Assembly: GCF_001766835.1 (NCBI RefSeq)
Contig: NZ_LKEU01000040.1
Coordinates: forward strand, 1 to 64,000
Direction of reading: 5' to 3'
DNA from: Acetobacterium wieringae
GTDB lineage: Bacteria; Bacillota; Clostridia; Eubacteriales; Eubacteriaceae
Length of the DNA stretch: 64,000 nt
Shown: positions 60,086 through 64,000 of the stretch, in pieces
How positions within the stretch are numbered: the stretch's first letter is position 1
Layout of the letters: each line of letters opens with the position of its first letter
The notes under the pieces: model-generated
The model's input: the letters and a program-made list of their open reading frames with translations, nothing else
Told to the model about the DNA's origin: nothing
The model's database searches: none
Translations under genes and position numbers: made by a program

Positions 60086-61271
60086 TTTTTTCTCTTTTCC
60101 TGATCAAGCGTTTTAAACGCTTTTCGTTTTTTTTATGACCCGACATAAAGGTCTTGCGGGAGGCTTTATAAAATCTCAGCCCGCCGAAGCTCATCGCCAA
60201 GGCCTTGTTTTCCGGACATTTGTCAATACATTCGCCGCACATAATACAGTCGGCGGTGGTGACATCACGCTTTTCCCGTTCGGTATAAATGGTTTTAATC
60301 CCCATCGGACAGGCTTCGTAACAGGCTCCACATTCGGTACAGGCCTGACAGTCTTTTTTGATGCGAAACAACGAGATCCGATGACCGAGACCGATCAGGT
60401 AACCCAACGGACAGATGTTGCAGAAGAAGCGGCGCTTGAAAAAGCTGCCAATGATCACCACAATCATCGCGAAGCCGCTTAAAAACAGTGACACCTTAAA
60501 TCCCGCCAGGGCCGGTGAAACGGTGATGGCCGGGCAGATATTACAGAAGTTGCCGCCGACAAAACTGAGCCCCAGAAATAACAGCAGCAGCGTCCATTTG
60601 ATCGGTTTTAAGCGGCTATAGAGTTTTTCATTGAAGGACAGGCCTTCAATTTTCAGACCCTGCCGGGTTTCATGGGTGAGATCCTGAATCAGCCCCATCG
60701 GGCACAGAAAACCGCAGATAAAGCGGCCCAGCACCACGATCGAGAGCAGCAGCGAGCCCAAAAAGATGCCGACTTCCGACCAGCTCATCCCTACCAGGGA
60801 ATTTAAATGGGCCAGGGTATAACAGCTGCTGTCAATCAGCTGATCCTGATTGATGGGACAGGCAAAAATCGGCAGTTCGATATTGCCAAACCCCTGCCCC
60901 AGCCATTTGACCCCGTAGATCAGGGCGAAAAAGCTGAGGATCATGATCAGCCAGCGCATTGTCATAAAGCCGAATTTGCGCTGACCCTTGACGGTACCCC
61001 CAGGCTTCAGGCTGATCCGCTCAGCGGCAAAACGGCCCATCACCGGATCATTGCGGACAATCCGGCGCCGTAGCCACAGGCACAGCACAATGCCGATGAT
61101 GGCAAGCAGCAGGATAATCAGCACCGGGGTGATGGCATAACCGCTGTCGTCAGATCCAAATGCGTAAAAGACCAGGTTTCCGGCAAACAATGACAACAGC
61201 ATCAACACTCCGCAAATGACAATCACCGTCGGCGTGAAAATTTTTCTTAGTTTAAGATCGGTTTTTTTCAT
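60072..61271 (-). CDS. NapH-like membrane polyferredoxin
   Basis: A 399-residue protein with about six membrane helices. Cytoplasmic-type cysteine motifs follow helix ends (CGFLCPMGLIQDL, CNICPAITV, CNICPLGYLIG), as in NapH/CcoG-like proteins. Two [4Fe-4S] ferredoxin motifs sit near the C-terminus (CQACTECGACYEACP and CIMCGECIDKCP), then a lysine-rich tail. It should pass electrons between a membrane donor and a soluble acceptor. Its place between two dehydratase-family genes, overlapping both, strongly suggests it feeds or regulates their reduction (inference). It overlaps the upstream gene by 4 bases. Confidence 0.87.
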   Translation of the reverse strand: MKKTDLKLRKIFTPTVIVICGVLMLLSLFAGNLVFYAFGSDDSGYAITPVLIILLLAIIGIVLCLWLRRRIVRNDPVMGRFAAERISLKPGGTVKGQRKFGFMTMRWLIMILSFFALIYGVKWLGQGFGNIELPIFACPINQDQLIDSSCYTLAHLNSLVGMSWSEVGIFLGSLLLSIVVLGRFICGFLCPMGLIQDLTHETRQGLKIEGLSFNEKLYSRLKPIKWTLLLLFLGLSFVGGNFCNICPAITVSPALAGFKVSLFLSGFAMIVVIIGSFFKRRFFCNICPLGYLIGLGHRISLFRIKKDCQACTECGACYEACPMGIKTIYTEREKRDVTTADCIMCGECIDKCPENKALAMSFGGLRFYKASRKTFMSGHKKNEKRLKRLIRKREKNESN

Positions 61272-62533
61272 ACGGCTCTTTTTTCCTCACGATAACGATG
61301 ATGCGTCAGCATTTCCATAAAGGCTTCCATCCGAATTCTTAATTGCTCCACATCCTGGTATTGGTAGTCGGTTTCCAGCCGGAAGACCGGGATCGTAGCA
61401 GTTCCAAACAGCTGTTCAAAGCGTTCCAGTTCAAAATCATATTCAATCTGGCCTTTCAACACATGGAATACCACCCCGTCAATCCCGCCCTGTTCCAGAT
61501 GCCATCGGGCACTCTGAAAGAGTATTTCATTCTGAGCGTAGGCGGCTGAGCAGTCATAACGGTAATGGGTCTCGATGATGGCGGTAAAGGGATCCCGCTT
61601 GCTGGCTTTGTGCTGGCTGCTGCTGGCGTATATTTTTTGGATACTGCTGTCCAGGGTAGCCCCGATCGTCAGGCCAATGTCGCCAATCAGAAAGGGAATC
61701 TTATAATTGGGCAAGACCACCGGTGAGCCCATCAATAAAACTTTGGGCCTACTTGTGGTGGCCGCAGGGATCACCTGGCGGTTGGCCAGCAGTTCCAGAT
61801 TCAGTTTGCGCAGATGGCCGCACCAGCCTTTGAGATCGGTGGTGTAATAATAAGAATTAAGCACCGCCATCCGCAGGGCGCCAGAGATCAGACCGTCCTT
61901 TTGACGACAGACCTGGATAAAATCGCGCATCAGTTTCCGGGCCGTTTCGACCAGTTGGGTGGCCTGGAGCAGGTTCTTTTTCGACAGCCGCCGCCCGGTA
62001 TGGTCCGCCAGTTTTTCGGCCAGTTGCTCCATCTGATCCCGCCATTTAAGCCCGGCCAAGGGATCGCTTTTATCCGGAGGAATATCCACGGTGACCACTT
62101 TTTTCCCGGCCGCCCGCAGCAGATAGGCCATTTTGCGGCTGCTGTCACAGGTGATCGGGACGATGATCAGGGCGGCTGCGCCCAGATCAAAGTGATCATT
62201 TTGCAGAAATCCCAGCATCGAGCGGCTGACCGGATCGGTATCCCGGGGCACTAAATCGTCGGACCAGGCCACCGTCCCCAGACTGCCGCCGAGGATCCAA
62301 AAGGGTTTGGCCCCGGCGGCATAAATCAATTCTTCGGGAATGCTACTACCTAGAACAATCACCTGGGGCTGACGCTTTTTTATATTGTCCGGTTTGAAGT
62401 AGCGATAGATCGTATTTAAAAAATAGCGCAGTTCCTCGATCTGGCTGTTTTCATTGAACAAGGTTCTCAGGGTATCCATGTATTCACTTTCATAGCTGCT
62501 AAACGGCTGTTTTTTTTCGTAATTAACTGTCAT
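61268..62533 (-). CDS. 2-hydroxyacyl-CoA dehydratase-family paralogue, cysteine-poor
   Basis: A 421-residue relative of the protein at 58697-60085, sharing PEELIYAAGAKPFWILGG, DDLVPRDTDP, IIVPITCDSSRKM, GSPVVLPNYKIP and the C-terminal DVEQLRIRMEAFMEML. Most of the other protein's candidate cluster cysteines are replaced: those corresponding to C95, C114, C133, C165 and C396 are not Cys, leaving the one in ITCDSS (C129). It may be a structural or regulatory partner that no longer carries a full cluster. It is the first gene of the operon, with GGAGGTCAGA before the ATG. Confidence 0.85.
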   Translation of the reverse strand: MTVNYEKKQPFSSYESEYMDTLRTLFNENSQIEELRYFLNTIYRYFKPDNIKKRQPQVIVLGSSIPEELIYAAGAKPFWILGGSLGTVAWSDDLVPRDTDPVSRSMLGFLQNDHFDLGAAALIIVPITCDSSRKMAYLLRAAGKKVVTVDIPPDKSDPLAGLKWRDQMEQLAEKLADHTGRRLSKKNLLQATQLVETARKLMRDFIQVCRQKDGLISGALRMAVLNSYYYTTDLKGWCGHLRKLNLELLANRQVIPAATTSRPKVLLMGSPVVLPNYKIPFLIGDIGLTIGATLDSSIQKIYASSSQHKASKRDPFTAIIETHYRYDCSAAYAQNEILFQSARWHLEQGGIDGVVFHVLKGQIEYDFELERFEQLFGTATIPVFRLETDYQYQDVEQLRIRMEAFMEMLTHHRYREEKRAV

Positions 62534-62587
62534 TGTCTGACCTCCAAAAGCATTTGTGTTTCAATGTTCATTTCATGTTGCTATTGT

Positions 62588-62637
62588 AATATAACCGTTT
62601 GTGGATGGTTTGAAGCTTATCTGAAGATTAGGTGAAG
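62588..62637 (-). promoter_or_regulatory. Activator-type promoter with three 11-bp direct repeats
   Basis: On the minus strand CTTCA occurs three times at exactly 11-base intervals (plus-strand TGAAG at 62611, 62622 and 62633). The copy nearest the gene overlaps the place of the -35 box, and TATATT (62588-62593) supplies a -10 box 17 bases on. This is the layout of promoters activated by OmpR/PhoB-type response regulators. The start codon at 62533 lies about 50 bases beyond. Confidence 0.65.
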
Positions 62638-62714
62638 ACCCTTAGTAATTCACCGATATTTTCTTACCAAAACCACTGTTTTCGATCCATATTCCTACGT
62701 CTCTAACCTTTTCT

Positions 62715-62742
62715 TTGCCACAATCAATTAAATGAATATAAT
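62715..62742 (+). promoter_or_regulatory. Sigma-A promoter of the alpha/beta hydrolase gene
   Basis: TTGCCA (62715-62720) and TATAAT (62737-62742) with a 16-base spacer, about 90 bases before the ATG at 62830. Confidence 0.65.
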
Positions 62743-62829
62743 ATTGATTCTTGTTTAAAGTTAATGTAAAATAACATCAGTGACAAGATCGTTAATTTTG
62801 AGATCAATTTATGTCAACACGAGGCCGTT

Positions 62830-64000
62830 ATGAAATCCACCAAAAAGATTTTTCTGCAATTGTTTTTGCTCCTCATTGTCGTTTCCTTGCTGGTATTTGT
62901 TCTCCATACCCTTTCTGGCAAAACATTAAAGACCATTGAGGCGCGAGCGGCCTACGATGTCAGCGCTGCCAACCGTGGCGACCTCCTGTTTAATGAATTT
63001 TATCAGACCTTTTCCACCGAGCAATCAACCGCTTTTCTGGAAAAATTAGGAAAAAGCACCACTCCCGAATCAGCCCAATGGTCGATGGAACAGCTTGGCT
63101 CCCCGGACTACCCGGTAAGTGCTTATATTATTGAATATGTGACAATTAATCATGCCGGTGAAAAGATCCCCTGCTCCGGGGTTGTTCTGATTCCCGAAAA
63201 AAACGCGTCATCACCGATGCCGCTGCTTATTTATCAGCATGCCACGATCATGACCAATGGTACCGCCCCCAGTATCAGTATTCAAAAAGCTTCCGGAGAA
63301 TCCAATACGCTGGCCGGAGCCTTTGCCAGTGACGGCTATGTGGTAGCCATTTCTGATTATGTCGGGACCGGCCAACCCAATTGCCTGAGCTATCCCAGCG
63401 AATATTTATACGCCGACAGTGAAGCCGCCAACGGCGTGGACATCCTGATTGCCACCGGTCATTTACTGGATCAGCTGCAATTGTCCACCAACGGTCAACT
63501 CTTTTTGTCGGGCTATTCAGAAGGCGGTCAGGCCGTATCAGCCCTGGCTAAGTTAATTCAAAACGATTATCCACAGTATCCAGTTACTGCGGCCGTATTT
63601 ATGGAAGGGCCTTATAATATGAATGCCGCCATGAATAATTTTCTGGACACCCCCGGGGGTGTCGTTATGGACGGCCGACCGGGTGGTAGCCTGGTTTGTG
63701 CCAAAGCAGTTTATGCCTATCAGCAAATTTATGACTGGGGCGCTATGGATACTATTTTTAATAAACCCTATGATACCCGGGTGGAAAAAAACTTTTCCAA
63801 CCCCACCACCCCGCTGATTGTCCTAGCTGCCAATTATCCCAAAGCGACTGACAACATGTTTACCGCATCTTTCCTGGCCAGTGCCAAAGACGGTACAGTC
63901 GCTGCAGACATTGCCGCAAATAATACCGATGACTGGGTACCACAAATGCCGGTTACCTTTCTGACCTCATCCGAGGATGGTTTAATCCCGGCTTCAGTAA
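62830..64000 (+). CDS. Exported alpha/beta hydrolase, 3' end cut off by the window
   Basis: Reading from ATG at 62830 gives at least 390 codons without a stop, running off the window. The N-terminus is basic followed by a hydrophobic segment (IFLQLFLLLIVVSLLVFVL), a signal anchor or signal peptide. The hydrolase core shows the nucleophile elbow LSGYSEGGQAV and an oxyanion-type LLIYQHATI, resembling secretory lipase or cell-surface esterase proteins. Catalytic Asp and His probably lie around and beyond the edge (SSEDGLIPAS is a likely Asp region). The ribosome binding site is weak (GAGG). It is divergent from the dehydratase-type operon. Confidence 0.82.
   Translation, partial: MKSTKKIFLQLFLLLIVVSLLVFVLHTLSGKTLKTIEARAAYDVSAANRGDLLFNEFYQTFSTEQSTAFLEKLGKSTTPESAQWSMEQLGSPDYPVSAYIIEYVTINHAGEKIPCSGVVLIPEKNASSPMPLLIYQHATIMTNGTAPSISIQKASGESNTLAGAFASDGYVVAISDYVGTGQPNCLSYPSEYLYADSEAANGVDILIATGHLLDQLQLSTNGQLFLSGYSEGGQAVSALAKLIQNDYPQYPVTAAVFMEGPYNMNAAMNNFLDTPGGVVMDGRPGGSLVCAKAVYAYQQIYDWGAMDTIFNKPYDTRVEKNFSNPTTPLIVLAANYPKATDNMFTASFLASAKDGTVAADIAANNTDDWVPQMPVTFLTSSEDGLIPASV

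Overview
The window looks like chromosomal DNA of an anaerobic, acetogenic member of the Clostridia, most likely Acetobacterium or a close relative (genus inferred). The support is a full-length formate-tetrahydrofolate ligase, a corrinoid-protein/UroD-type methyltransferase pair with transporters, a molybdenum aldehyde oxidoreductase, clostridial ChW repeats, many ferredoxin-like and flavodoxin-like proteins, and Gram-positive style ribosome binding sites and promoters. No rRNA, tRNA, CRISPR array or prophage was seen. The left edge cuts through an IS3-family insertion sequence.

Region 1 (about 0.65-17.1 kb, all minus strand) is a 13-gene operon built around an aldehyde oxidoreductase. Its eight Fe-S cysteines sit at the same residue numbers as those I recall for the Desulfovibrio gigas enzyme. 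Upstream lies a textbook sigma-54 promoter (17137-17153), and the operon itself encodes an AcoR-like sigma-54 activator. The other genes are a MoeA-like protein, a dicluster flavoprotein, a zinc-ribbon protein, a methyltransferase, a C-GCAxxG-C-C protein, a radical SAM protein, an AMP-dependent ligase, two XdhC proteins (one with swapped domain order), a MocA-HD fusion and a histidine phosphatase. Several of these have no assigned step, so the block looks like an incompletely described cofactor or enzyme maturation system.

Region 2 (17.5-26.8 kb) holds a secreted ChW/beta-helix protein, zinc-ribbon and DUF4349 membrane proteins, a flavodoxin-type gene pair divergent from a TetR regulator, a PAS-GGDEF-HD-GYP protein and a PadR regulator.

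Region 3 (26.9-38.1 kb, minus strand) is a chemosensory operon headed by a TetR regulator: cheA, cheW, an MCP gene with an N-terminal frameshift, cheB, cheD, a large hybrid kinase, a receiver and an HD-GYP protein. No cheR is present, and the output probably runs to cyclic di-GMP or gene control.

Region 4 (38.2-51.3 kb) carries an FAD protein, a flavodoxin, a clostripain-type lipoprotein, fhs, and a methyltransferase/corrinoid-protein pair flanked by two paralogous MFS transporters. The fhs and GNAT promoters share an upstream inverted repeat at identical spacing.

Region 5 (52.0-56.3 kb) has a nuclease-helicase fusion and a dinB operon with an SOS-like box that also includes a YgbA_NO-type gene.

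Region 6 (56.4-62.6 kb, minus strand) combines two 2-hydroxyacyl-CoA dehydratase-family proteins, an ATP-dependent activase, a NapH-like membrane ferredoxin, a CcdA/TauE-like membrane protein and a membrane-anchored four-cysteine protein. One dehydratase-family paralogue has lost most of its cluster cysteines. The promoter carries three direct repeats at an 11-bp period. I know of no described function for this combination. A truncated alpha/beta hydrolase gene runs off the right edge.
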